64,000 nt of DNA from Alphaproteobacteria bacterium. Its GTDB lineage: Bacteria > Pseudomonadota > Alphaproteobacteria > Ferrovibrionales > Ferrovibrionaceae. Shown here in pieces: positions 8,283-16,938 of this stretch. How positions within the stretch are numbered: the first letter of the stretch is position 1; the number at the start of each line of letters is the position of its first letter. The stretch lies in contig JAFKFH010000010.1 in the NCBI GenBank assembly GCA_017307375.1, positions 186,001 to 250,000 of the forward strand, in the 5' to 3' direction. The notes below the pieces were generated by a model. It did not search any database, was not told where the DNA came from, and worked only from the letters and a program-made list of their open reading frames with translations. The position numbers and the translations under genes are program-made.

Positions 8283-9959
8283 ATGATGGCCGCCGTCCCG
8301 CGCGGACAGCCGTTCGATCCGCCCGTCGAGACCAGCTTCGCTCGGCGCCGGATTGGCATGGTCGCGGTGCTGTCGCCGCTGGTATGGCCCGGTCAGGCCG
8401 CCCTGCTGGCCTGGATCATCAGCGACATGATCGCGGGCCGCGATCTGCCGTGGCACGCGATCCCGGCGTTCCTGGCGCTCGCCTGCCTGCGGGCCCCGCT
8501 GGACTGGCTGTCGATGCGGCATGCGCAGGCTGCCGCCCGAACCCTGGTCGCCAGCCTGCGGCATCGGCTGATCGCGGCGACGGTTGCGCGCTGTCCCGGC
8601 GGAAAGGACGGCACGAACGCCGCCGAAATCGCCAGCCTGCTGGGCGAGAAGGCAACCCTCGTCGCCGTCTGGGCCGAACGGGTCGTGCCGATCCAGGCCC
8701 GGGTCATGGTCGTGCCGCTCGCCATCCTGCTCTTGGTCGCAAGCCAGAGCTGGACCGCCGCCCTGGCCCTGGCCCTGACCGGTCCGGCGATCCCGCTGTT
8801 CATGGCGCTGATCGGTTATGGCGCGCGCGCCGTCGCCAGGGCGCAACTGGTCGAGACCGGCGCCCTGAACCGCCTGCTCATCGATCGCGTCGCCGCGCTG
8901 ACCGATATCCGGCTGCTGGGCGCCGAGGGACTGGCCATGCAGGACCTTGCCGCGCGCTCGACGAGCCTGCGGGAACGGACGATGAAGGTCCTCGGCCTGG
9001 CCTTTCTGTCGTCGACGGTGCTGGAATTCATGGCCGCGCTCGGCGTCGCCATGGTCGCGGTACAGATGGGCCTGTCGCTGCTCGGCCTGGTCTCCTGGGG
9101 CGGCTGGGGCGGTCCGATCAGCCCGTTCGGCGCCGTCTTCGTGCTGCTGATCACGCCCGATTTCTACCAGCCGCTGCGCGATCTGGCTTCGGTCTGGCAC
9201 GATCGGGCGGGGGCCGAAGCCGCGCTGGCCGAATATCGCGCCGAAATCGGGCGCGACCTGCCGGCGATCCCGGGCCTTTGGACCGCACCGGGGCGGATGG
9301 CTGACGGGCCGCTCGACTGGCGCGATCTTGTCCTCGAACCCTGCCCGGGGCTGCGCATACCGGTCGCCGATGGCCGGATCGCGGCCGGCGAAGCGGTCGC
9401 GCTGGTCGCGCCCAGCGGGGCGGGAAAGTCGAGCCTGCTGCTGGCGCTGTGCGGGCTGGCGCCGGTGGCGTCCGGCACGATCCGGATGGGTGGACTGCCG
9501 CTGGCCGACGATACTGCCGCCGCGATACGCACGGCGCTCGGCTGGATTCCGCAGTCGCCGCGCTTTCCCTCGGGCAGCCTGCGGCAGTTCCTGACCGGCG
9601 GCGACGACGTGCCCGCCGAACGCCTGGCCCAGGTCCTGCGCCAGGTCCGCGCCGAGGGGATCGTGGCCGCCCTGCCCGATGGGCTCGATACCCGGCTGGG
9701 CGAGACCGGCGGGGGTGTTTCGGGGGGCGAGGCGCGCCGGCTGCTGATCGCCCGCGCATTGCTGAATCCGCCGCGGATCCTGCTGGCCGACGAACCGACC
9801 GCAGATCTGGACGCCGATACCGCCGCCGCCGTCGTCCAGGCCCTGTTGGCCCTGCGCCGGCAGGGTACCGGCGTGCTGGTCGCGACGCATGCCCCGGCGC
9901 TGGTCGCGGCAATGGATCGCCGCCTCGACCTCCAGGCGGCGATGGAGCTGGCCGGATGA
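8283..9959 (+). CDS. cydD: Heterodimeric thiol/heme-type ABC exporter subunit CydD
   Basis: Inner-membrane half of the CydDC transporter, required to assemble cytochrome bd. I start at the ATG at 8283 because AGGAGA sits just upstream; this gives 558 residues. About six membrane helices precede an ATPase with Walker A APSGAGKS (376-383), the signature VSGGEARR and Walker B ILLADEPTADLD. It overlaps cydC by four bases (ATGA). The gene order D-C-A-B-X identifies it more surely than its sequence, since CydD and CydC resemble other half-transporters. Confidence 0.92.
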   Translation: MMAAVPRGQPFDPPVETSFARRRIGMVAVLSPLVWPGQAALLAWIISDMIAGRDLPWHAIPAFLALACLRAPLDWLSMRHAQAAARTLVASLRHRLIAATVARCPGGKDGTNAAEIASLLGEKATLVAVWAERVVPIQARVMVVPLAILLLVASQSWTAALALALTGPAIPLFMALIGYGARAVARAQLVETGALNRLLIDRVAALTDIRLLGAEGLAMQDLAARSTSLRERTMKVLGLAFLSSTVLEFMAALGVAMVAVQMGLSLLGLVSWGGWGGPISPFGAVFVLLITPDFYQPLRDLASVWHDRAGAEAALAEYRAEIGRDLPAIPGLWTAPGRMADGPLDWRDLVLEPCPGLRIPVADGRIAAGEAVALVAPSGAGKSSLLLALCGLAPVASGTIRMGGLPLADDTAAAIRTALGWIPQSPRFPSGSLRQFLTGGDDVPAERLAQVLRQVRAEGIVAALPDGLDTRLGETGGGVSGGEARRLLIARALLNPPRILLADEPTADLDADTAAAVVQALLALRRQGTGVLVATHAPALVAAMDRRLDLQAAMELAG

Positions 9960-11599
9960 CGCGCCTCGGCCCCCTCGTCGCCGAGATGCGTGCCGCGGCG
10001 CCGCGAGCCTTCGCCTGCGCCGCGATCCTCGCCGCGCTGGTACCGCTGGCGGGGATGGCGCTGCTGGGCCTTTCGGGCTGGTTCATCGCGGCAAGCGCGG
10101 TCGCGGGGCTTGCCGGGCTCGGGCTCACCTTCGACTTCCTCCGCCCCTCGGGCTTCATCCGGCTGCTGACCATGGGCCGCTCCGGCGCCCGCTATGGCGA
10201 GCGGCTGGTCGGCCATGACGCCACGCTGCGTGCGCTGGAAAAGCTTCGCCTGCGGCTGTTCGGCGATCTTGCCGCCGCGCCGCTGCGCCGGCTGGCGCGG
10301 CTGCATTCGGCCGAGGCGCTGAACCGGCTGACCGCGGATGTCGAGGCGGTCGAAGGGCTGCTGATCCGGCTGGTGTTCCCGATCATCGCCACCGCCGCCG
10401 CGCTCCTGGCCGGCGGACTCGCCCTCTGGCTGCTGGCGGGCTGGCCGGCGGCGGCGATCGCGGTTTCCTGCCATGCGCTGGCTCTGACCCTGCTGATCGC
10501 CTTGGCCGTCCGGCGGACCCGCACGGCCGCCTGTCGTCACGAGGCGGCGCTTCAGGCCATGCGGGCGCGCGGGATCGAGACGCTGACGCTGCGGGCCGAG
10601 CTGCTGATGCAGGGCGCGCTGCCCCGCCGCATCGCCGGGGTGAGTGCCGCGATCGGCCGGGCCGATGCCGCCCGCGCCGACCAGGATCAGGCCGAACGGA
10701 TCGCGACGATGATCCTGTCGCTGGCCCCGGCCTTCGCCGTCACCGGACTGCTGCTCGCCGGGCGCGGCCTTGGCCCGCCGGTGCTGCTGATGGCCGTGCT
10801 GCTGACGCTGGCCATGGCCGAGGCGCCGCGGCTGCTGTGGCGCGGGCTGGCCGAACTGGGCCGCATCGAACTGGCGGCACGCCGCCTGGCCAGGATCGCA
10901 CCGCCCGCCGCCATGCCGCAGGCGCGGGCGGAGGACCCCGCCGCCCGGGGGCCGGCCCTGCGGCTGCAGCAGGTCACCGTCGCCCGGCCCGGCGGGACGC
11001 ACGCGCTGTTCGCGCCGGTCGATCTCGTGCTCGAACGCGGCGAGACCCTCGCGGTCAGCGCGCCGTCGGGCTTCGGCAAGACCTCGCTGCTGAACGTGCT
11101 CGCCGGGCTGGAAGCGCCGCTGGCCGGCCGAATCCTGCTGCTTGGCCGACCGCTTGCCGACTGGCCCGAAGCGGCGCTGCGGCGGCATGTGACGCTGGCC
11201 AGCCAGCGCCCGGCGCTGATCGGCGGCAGCATCGCCGACAATCTGCGCCTGGCCGCGCCCGAGGCAAGCGCCGAGGACATGCGCGCGGCGCTGGCCCATG
11301 CCGGCCTGCGGGACACGCTGGCGGCGCGCGGCGGCCTCGAAATGATGCTGGGCGAGCGCGGCCGGGGCCTGTCCGGCGGCGAGGCGCGCCGGCTGTCGCT
11401 GGCACGCGCGATCCTGCGCCGCCCCGCCGTCCTGCTCGCCGACGAACCGACCGAGGGCCTGGATGCGGCAATGGCCGCACGGGTGCTGGCCGGTCTGCGC
11501 GCCGCCCTGCCGGACGCGGCCATCGTCATCGTCTCCCACCGGCCGGCAGACCTGCACGGCTCGGGACGAATCCTCCGATTGCACCCTCATGAACGCTAA
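9956..11599 (+). CDS. cydC: Heterodimeric thiol/heme-type ABC exporter subunit CydC
   Basis: Partner of CydD, 547 residues. The start ATG overlaps the cydD stop. Membrane helices occupy about the first 290 residues (hydrophobic runs near 20-60, 130-170 and 240-280). The ATPase domain follows, with Walker A APSGFGKT (369-376), LSGGEARRLSLARAIL and VLLADEPTEGLD. CydDC affects periplasmic thiol and heme status and is essential for bd oxidase maturation in E. coli. A 24-base gap with an AGGAG site separates it from cydA, so it is part of the same transcript. Confidence 0.92.
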   Translation: MTRLGPLVAEMRAAAPRAFACAAILAALVPLAGMALLGLSGWFIAASAVAGLAGLGLTFDFLRPSGFIRLLTMGRSGARYGERLVGHDATLRALEKLRLRLFGDLAAAPLRRLARLHSAEALNRLTADVEAVEGLLIRLVFPIIATAAALLAGGLALWLLAGWPAAAIAVSCHALALTLLIALAVRRTRTAACRHEAALQAMRARGIETLTLRAELLMQGALPRRIAGVSAAIGRADAARADQDQAERIATMILSLAPAFAVTGLLLAGRGLGPPVLLMAVLLTLAMAEAPRLLWRGLAELGRIELAARRLARIAPPAAMPQARAEDPAARGPALRLQQVTVARPGGTHALFAPVDLVLERGETLAVSAPSGFGKTSLLNVLAGLEAPLAGRILLLGRPLADWPEAALRRHVTLASQRPALIGGSIADNLRLAAPEASAEDMRAALAHAGLRDTLAARGGLEMMLGERGRGLSGGEARRLSLARAILRRPAVLLADEPTEGLDAAMAARVLAGLRAALPDAAIVIVSHRPADLHGSGRILRLHPHER

Positions 11600-11623
11600 C
11601 CAACCGGACCAGGAGTAGCCAGC

Positions 11624-13228
11624 ATGGATCTGGATGTCGTCAGCCTCTCACGACTGCAGTTCGCCGCCACGGCGATGTATCACTTCATCTTCGTGCCGCT
11701 GACTCTCGGTCTTTCGATCATCGTCGCCAGCATGGAGACGGTCTACGTCATGACGCGCCGGCCGGTCTGGCGCCAGATGACGAAGTTCTGGGGCACGCTG
11801 TTCGGGATCAACTTCGTCCTGGGCGTCGCCACCGGCATCACCATGGAATTCCAGTTCGGCATGAACTGGAGCTACTACAGCCACTATGTCGGCGACATCT
11901 TTGGTGCACCGCTGGCCATCGAAGGGCTGATGGCCTTCTTCCTCGAGGCGACCTTCGTCGGCCTGTGGTTCTTCGGCTGGGACAAGCTGTCGGCCCGCGC
12001 CCACATGGTGGTCGCCTGGCTGGTCGCGCTGGGTTCGAACTTCTCGGCGCTGTGGATCCTGATCGCCAACGGCTGGATGCAGAACCCGGTGGGCGGCGTC
12101 TTCAACCCCGAGACGATGCGGATGGAGATCGCCAGCTTCTACGAGGTCCTGTTCAACCCGGTCGCCCAGGCGAAGTTCGTGCACACGGTCAGCGCCGGCT
12201 ACGTCACGGCATCGATCTTCGTCATCGGCGTCTCGGCCTGGTACATGCTGAAGGGGCGCCACATCGAGCTGGCGCGCCGGTCGATCGCGCTGGCCTCGGC
12301 CTTCGGCCTCGCCTCGGTCCTGTCGGTGATCGTGCTGGGCGACGAGTCCGGCTACGAATCCACGCTGAACCAGAAGATGAAGCTGGCGGCGATGGAATCG
12401 ATGTGGAAGACCGAGGCGGCGCCCGCCTCGTTCACCCTGTTCGGCCTGCCCGACCAGGCGGCGCGCGAGACCAAGTATGCCGTGCACATCCCCTATGTGA
12501 TGGGGCTGATCGGCACCCGCTCGCTGACCGAGAAGATCATCGGCATCGAGGACCTGGTGGTCGAGGCCGAAGCGCGCATCCGCTCGGGCATCATCGCCTG
12601 GGATGCCCTGCAGAAGATCCGCACCCAACGCGCCAACACCCCTGTCGAGGTCCGCGATACCTTCGAGAAGAACGGCCAGAACCTCGGCTACGGCCTGCTG
12701 CTGCTGCGCTATACCGAGGATCCGCGCCAGGCCAGCGACGCACAGATCAACAAGGCCGCCTGGGATACCGTCCCGACCGTCGCCCCGCTGTTCTGGAGCT
12801 TCCGCGTCATGGTCGGCGCCGGCTTCCTGATGCTCGGCTTCATCGCCTTCATGTTCTGGCGCACGAACTTCGCCGACGGCCGCTACCCGACCTGGTCGCT
12901 GCGCGCGGCGGTGTGGATGATCCCGGTGCCGTGGATCGCCGCCGAGGCAGGCTGGTTCGTCGCCGAATTCGGCCGCCAGCCCTGGACGGTGGACGGGCTG
13001 TTGCCGACCTTCCTGTCGGCCAGCCATCTGTCGGTCGCCGATCTGCTGGTCACGCTGCTCGGCTTCGTCGCGCTTTATACCGTGCTGCTGGTCATCGAGG
13101 TCCGGCTGATGCTGGCCGCGATCCGCAAGGGACCGGTGCAGGACGTGGGCGAGACCGACGACTGGAACAGAAACCATCGCGCGCGGCTGCAGGGCGAGTT
13201 CGCGCCCGCCGCGACGCCTGCGGAGTGA
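11624..13228 (+). CDS. cydA: Cytochrome bd ubiquinol oxidase subunit I (CydA)
   Basis: Catalytic subunit of the high-affinity bd quinol oxidase, 534 residues, carrying hemes b558, b595 and d. The N-terminal MYHFIFVPLT contains the heme b595 histidine (His20 here). GFMNW-type quinol-oxidase motifs appear as FQFGMNWSYYSHYVGDIFG, and FVHTVSAGYV holds the second-helix-bundle histidine. The region between the two helix bundles (about 255-395) is long, so this is a long Q-loop bd-type rather than a CIO-type short-loop enzyme. AGGAG lies 9 bases before the ATG. Confidence 0.97.
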   Translation: MDLDVVSLSRLQFAATAMYHFIFVPLTLGLSIIVASMETVYVMTRRPVWRQMTKFWGTLFGINFVLGVATGITMEFQFGMNWSYYSHYVGDIFGAPLAIEGLMAFFLEATFVGLWFFGWDKLSARAHMVVAWLVALGSNFSALWILIANGWMQNPVGGVFNPETMRMEIASFYEVLFNPVAQAKFVHTVSAGYVTASIFVIGVSAWYMLKGRHIELARRSIALASAFGLASVLSVIVLGDESGYESTLNQKMKLAAMESMWKTEAAPASFTLFGLPDQAARETKYAVHIPYVMGLIGTRSLTEKIIGIEDLVVEAEARIRSGIIAWDALQKIRTQRANTPVEVRDTFEKNGQNLGYGLLLLRYTEDPRQASDAQINKAAWDTVPTVAPLFWSFRVMVGAGFLMLGFIAFMFWRTNFADGRYPTWSLRAAVWMIPVPWIAAEAGWFVAEFGRQPWTVDGLLPTFLSASHLSVADLLVTLLGFVALYTVLLVIEVRLMLAAIRKGPVQDVGETDDWNRNHRARLQGEFAPAATPAE

Positions 13229-13234
13229 ACGGCC

Positions 13235-14395
13235 ATGATCCTTCATGAACTGATCAGCTACGACGTGTTGCGCCTGATCTGGTGGGTCCTGCTGGGGGTC
13301 CTGCTGATCGGCTTCGCCCTGACCGACGGCTTCGACATGGGCGTCGGCACGCTGCTGCCCTTCGTCGGTCGCACCGACGAGGAGCGGCGTATCGCCATCA
13401 ACACCGTCGGCCCGGTCTGGGAAGGCAACCAGGTCTGGCTGATCCTGGGGGGCGGCGCGATCTTCGCGGCCTGGCCGCCGCTCTACGCGGTCAGCTTCTC
13501 GGGCTTCTATCTCGCGATGTTCCTGGTGCTGGCGGCGCTGATCCTGCGCCCGGTCAGCTTCAAGTATCGCAACAAGAAGGTCGATCCGGCCTGGCGCACG
13601 CGCTGGGACTGGGCCCTGTTCGTCGGCAGCGTGGTGCCGGCGGTGGTCTTTGGCGTCGCCGTCGGCAATGCGCTCCAGGGCGTGCCGTTCCATCTGACCG
13701 ACAGCCTGATGCCGATCTATCCCGGCAATTTCCTGATGAAGCTGCTGGGGCTGCTCAACCCCTTCGCGCTGCTGGCCGGCGTGGTCTCCGGCGCGATGCT
13801 GGTGACGCACGGCGCTGCCTGGCTCTCGTTCAAGGCCGAGGGCGTCGTGGCCCGGCGCGCCCAGCGGATCGGCGCGATCTCCGGCTGGCTGGCAATCGCG
13901 GCCTTTCTTCTCGCCGGGGTCTGGCTGGCCTTCGGCATTCCCGGCTACCAGTATGCCGCGGCCCCCAATCCGGTCGGCCCGTCGAACCCGCTGCTGACGG
14001 AAATGGTCCGGGGCGGTTCCTGGCTTGCCGCCTATGCGGCACGGCCGTGGATCGCCGTGGCCCCGGTGCTCGGCGTGGCCGGGATCGCGCTGGCGACGCT
14101 GGGCCTGGGCCGCGGGGCGGGCGGCAGCGCGCTGCTCTTCTCCAAGCTCGGCATCTTCGGCGTCATCTCGACCGTGGGGCTGACGATGTTCCCATTCATC
14201 CTGCCCTCGTCGGCCGATCCCGGCAGCTCGCTGACGGTCTGGAACGCTTCGTCCTCGCACATGACGCTGTTCATCATGCTGGCCTGCACGCTGATCTTCC
14301 TGCCGATCGTGCTGGCCTATACCGCCTGGGTCTACAAGGTCCTCTGGGGCAAGGTCGGCCCCGGCGAACTCAAGCAGAACCCCAACGCCTACTGA
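13235..14395 (+). CDS. cydB: Cytochrome bd ubiquinol oxidase subunit II (CydB)
   Basis: Structural partner of CydA, 386 residues, close to the usual 379. The N-terminal LRLIWWVLLGVLLIGFALTDGFDMGVGTL pattern is diagnostic (the aspartates after FALTDG are conserved), followed by GPVWEGNQVWLI. About eight membrane helices can be drawn through to the C-terminus. It begins 6 bases after cydA with a GGAG inside the cydA stop region, and is followed 13 bases later by cydX. Confidence 0.97.
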   Translation: MILHELISYDVLRLIWWVLLGVLLIGFALTDGFDMGVGTLLPFVGRTDEERRIAINTVGPVWEGNQVWLILGGGAIFAAWPPLYAVSFSGFYLAMFLVLAALILRPVSFKYRNKKVDPAWRTRWDWALFVGSVVPAVVFGVAVGNALQGVPFHLTDSLMPIYPGNFLMKLLGLLNPFALLAGVVSGAMLVTHGAAWLSFKAEGVVARRAQRIGAISGWLAIAAFLLAGVWLAFGIPGYQYAAAPNPVGPSNPLLTEMVRGGSWLAAYAARPWIAVAPVLGVAGIALATLGLGRGAGGSALLFSKLGIFGVISTVGLTMFPFILPSSADPGSSLTVWNASSSHMTLFIMLACTLIFLPIVLAYTAWVYKVLWGKVGPGELKQNPNAY

Positions 14396-14408
14396 AGGGA
14401 GAGCCGCC

Positions 14409-14522
14409 ATGTGGTATTTTGCCTGGCTTCTCGGCCTGCCCCTCGCCGCCATGTTCGCCGTCATCAACGCGATGTGGTTCGAGATGACCGAAGACCGCCG
14501 CATGCTCGACGAGAAGGGCTGA
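14409..14522 (+). CDS. cydX: Cytochrome bd small subunit CydX
   Basis: A 37-residue single-membrane-helix protein directly after cydB. The start is MWYFAWLLGLPLA, the conserved MWYFxWxLG opening of the CydX/YbgT family; a hydrophobic helix (about 3-22) precedes a charged tail EMTEDRRMLDEKG. AAGGGAGAG lies 5 bases upstream of the ATG. In E. coli CydX binds CydA and stabilises heme d/b595. Gene position and the W-F-x-W motif make the assignment secure despite the short length. Confidence 0.93.
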   Translation: MWYFAWLLGLPLAAMFAVINAMWFEMTEDRRMLDEKG

Positions 14523-14601
14523 GCCCGGCCGCCGGCTGGTCCGGTCGATCGCGCCGGCGTGGCCCTAACGCGCCGGAGGCTGCGCTTCCAGACTGGCCGG
14601 C

Positions 14602-16092
14602 ATGAGCAATGCGCCTTCAGCCCTCAACCGCGCCCGGGACTGGATCGACCGTCTCGGCCGGCAGAATGTCATCGGCAGCGGCCTGACGCCGGCCGCTGCC
14701 GGCGACGTCGTGATCAATCCGGCGACCGGCAAGGCGCTGGGCGAGGCCGCGGCCTCCGGCGCGACCGAGGTGGACGAGGCCGTCGCCGCGGCGCGGGCGG
14801 CGCAAGGCGCCTGGGCCGGGCTGGCGGCACGCGAGCGCGGCAGGCTGGTCGCCGAATGCGGCCGGCAGATCACCGGACAGGCCGAGGATCTCGCCGTGCT
14901 GCTGGCCCTGGAGACCGGCAAGGCGCTGCGCACCGAATGCCGGGCCGAACTGCGTGTCGCCGCCGACCTGCTGGCCTTCTACGGCGGCCTCGGATCCGAG
15001 CTGAAGGGCGAGACGCTGCCGTTCGATCCGCAGATGCTGTCGGTCACCACGCGCGAGCCGCTGGGCGTCGTCGCGGCGATCCTGCCGTGGAACGTGCCGC
15101 TGGTCCTGATGATGCTGAAGATCGCCCCGGCGCTGGTCGCCGGCAACACGGTGGTGGTCAAGGCCGCCGAGGAAGCGCCGTTCGCGACACTCGCGGGCGG
15201 GCTGATCATGGCCGGCATCCTGCCCGCGGGCGTGATCAACGTGCTGGCAGGCGACGGCCCGGCCTGCGGCGCGGCGCTGACCCGTCACCGCCATGTCGCC
15301 AAGATCACCTTCACCGGGTCGCAGAGCGTGGGCGAGATCGTCTACCGCGCCGGGGCCGATCGCATCATCCCGGTCAGCCTGGAACTCGGCGGCAAGAGCC
15401 CGATGCTGGTCTTCGCCGATGCCGACCTCGACCGCGCGGTCGAGGGTGCCATCGCCGGCATGCGCTTCACCCGCCAGGGGCAGAGCTGCACCGCGTCGAG
15501 CCGCATCTATGTCCACCGCGACCTGCACGACGACTTCATCGCCCGGCTGCGCGCCCGCCTGGACCGGCTGGTGATCGGCGACCCGCTCGACGAGGCGACC
15601 GATATCGGCACGGTGATTTCGCCGACCCAGAAGGCCGTGATCGATCGCTATGTCGCGCTGGGCGAGGCGACGCCGGGCACCACCGCCATCCGCTGCGGCC
15701 GGATGCCGGAGGCGGCGCATCTCGATACCAGCCTGTTCATGCAGCCGGTGCTGTTCACCGGCCTGCCCGCCGACAGCCCGCTGGTGCGCGAGGAAATCTT
15801 CGGCCCGGTCGCCGCGATCATCCCCTGGGACGACTACGAAACCGTGCTGGCCGCGGCCAACGACAGCGACTATGGTCTCGCCGCGTCGGTCTGGACCCGC
15901 GATCTGCGCACCGCGCTCGACGCCACCCGGCGGCTTGACGCGGGATATGTCCAGGTCAACCAGAACCTCACCATCCAGCCCAACCTCAGCTATGGCGGTT
16001 TCGGCAAGTCGGGGCTGGGCAAGGAAGCGTCGTTGGAAGCCATGCTCGAGCATTTCACCCGCAAGAAGACGATCGTCTTCGCCATGACCTGA
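14602..16092 (+). CDS. NAD(P)-dependent aldehyde dehydrogenase (SafD-like candidate)
   Basis: Aldehyde dehydrogenase superfamily enzyme of 496 residues. The catalytic set is complete: Asn164 in PWNVP, Glu261 in LELGGKSP, Cys296 in GQSCTAS; EEIFGPV and the C-terminal GGFGKSGLGKE are also present. The CTAS loop and the presence of Glu261 indicate a non-acylating (acid-forming) enzyme. Its stop overlaps the TauE/SafE exporter start, and an omega-aminotransferase follows. Known taurine-nitrogen assimilation pairs sulfoacetaldehyde dehydrogenase SafD with exporter SafE, so sulfoacetaldehyde is the favoured substrate by context; malonate or succinate semialdehyde remain possible. Confidence 0.85.
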   Translation: MSNAPSALNRARDWIDRLGRQNVIGSGLTPAAAGDVVINPATGKALGEAAASGATEVDEAVAAARAAQGAWAGLAARERGRLVAECGRQITGQAEDLAVLLALETGKALRTECRAELRVAADLLAFYGGLGSELKGETLPFDPQMLSVTTREPLGVVAAILPWNVPLVLMMLKIAPALVAGNTVVVKAAEEAPFATLAGGLIMAGILPAGVINVLAGDGPACGAALTRHRHVAKITFTGSQSVGEIVYRAGADRIIPVSLELGGKSPMLVFADADLDRAVEGAIAGMRFTRQGQSCTASSRIYVHRDLHDDFIARLRARLDRLVIGDPLDEATDIGTVISPTQKAVIDRYVALGEATPGTTAIRCGRMPEAAHLDTSLFMQPVLFTGLPADSPLVREEIFGPVAAIIPWDDYETVLAAANDSDYGLAASVWTRDLRTALDATRRLDAGYVQVNQNLTIQPNLSYGGFGKSGLGKEASLEAMLEHFTRKKTIVFAMT

Positions 16093-16844
16093 TGCCGGGC
16101 GACCTTTCTGCCGGTGCCATCGCCGCGATCGCGGCGGCGATCGTGTTCGCCGCCGTGCTGCGCGGCTTCACCGGGTTCGGCTTCGCGCTGGCCGCCGTGC
16201 CGCTGGTCAGCCTGGCGATCGCGCCGCGCCAGGCGGTGCCGATGGTGATCCTGCAGCAATTGCTGCTCGGCCTGATCGACGGGGTCAGGGCCTGGCGCGA
16301 CTGCGACCGCCGCTCGGTGCTGCAGATGGCGGCGGGATCGGTCGTCGGCGTGCCGGCCGGCATCCTCGCCCTCGACCTGCTGTCGGGCACGGTGACGCGC
16401 ATGGCCATCGCCGGCATCGTGCTCGCCGCCATCGTGCTGCTGTGGAAACCCCGCCGCCTGCCCTTCGCCCCGGGCGCGCGGACCGCCGGCGCCGCCGGGT
16501 TCCTGGCCGGGCTGTGCAACGGCCTGGCCGCGATGCCCGGCCCGCCGGCAATCGCCTATTACCTGCTGACCGACAACGAGCCGCGCAAGGTGCGCGCCTC
16601 GCTGATGGCATTCTTTCTCGCGACCGCGATCGTCGCGATGCCCGGCACCTGGGCTGCCGGGCTGCTCGATCTCGACACGGCGATCCTGGCGCTGGCCGGG
16701 CTGCCGCTGGTGCTGGCCGGCGGCCATGTCGGCAACCGGCTGTTCCTGCGTCATGGCGCGGCATCCTATCGGCCGATCGCGCTGGCGACGCTCGGCGCCG
16801 CGGCCGCCGCGATCCTGCTGCGCGAAATCTTGCGCCTGCTCTGA
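16092..16844 (+). CDS. TauE/SafE-family sulfite/organosulfonate exporter
   Basis: Inner-membrane protein of 250 residues with about eight hydrophobic helices. The N-terminal repeat motif RGFTGFGFALAAVPL and its second-half counterpart GFLAGLCNGLAAMPGPP are the paired motifs of the TauE/SafE family, which exports sulfite, sulfoacetate and related anions. It overlaps the dehydrogenase stop by one base (TGATG), so its substrate is probably that enzyme's product. No other sulfur-oxidising gene is nearby, which fits export of an undegraded sulfonate more than of free sulfite. Confidence 0.85.
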   Translation: MPGDLSAGAIAAIAAAIVFAAVLRGFTGFGFALAAVPLVSLAIAPRQAVPMVILQQLLLGLIDGVRAWRDCDRRSVLQMAAGSVVGVPAGILALDLLSGTVTRMAIAGIVLAAIVLLWKPRRLPFAPGARTAGAAGFLAGLCNGLAAMPGPPAIAYYLLTDNEPRKVRASLMAFFLATAIVAMPGTWAAGLLDLDTAILALAGLPLVLAGGHVGNRLFLRHGAASYRPIALATLGAAAAAILLREILRLL

Positions 16845-16938
16845 GACTGGACCGGCGGGAAGCGCCGGGCTGGTTCTACAGCCGGACGGGGCCCCGTGGT
16901 CTGCTCGGGTCAACCCTGCGCAACGAGGACCCCTGCCC

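Noticed and set aside
8149-8286. A 45-codon open frame ending at the cydD start
   Set aside because: Its composition (AGA, AGA, AAA, low GC at third positions) is unlike neighbouring genes and it has no family resemblance; it probably reflects the cydD leader.
11648-14503. Antisense frame of about 950 codons across cydA and cydB
   Set aside because: Low-complexity composition and a perfect match to the shadow expected from cydAB codon use; the bd-oxidase genes are unambiguous.
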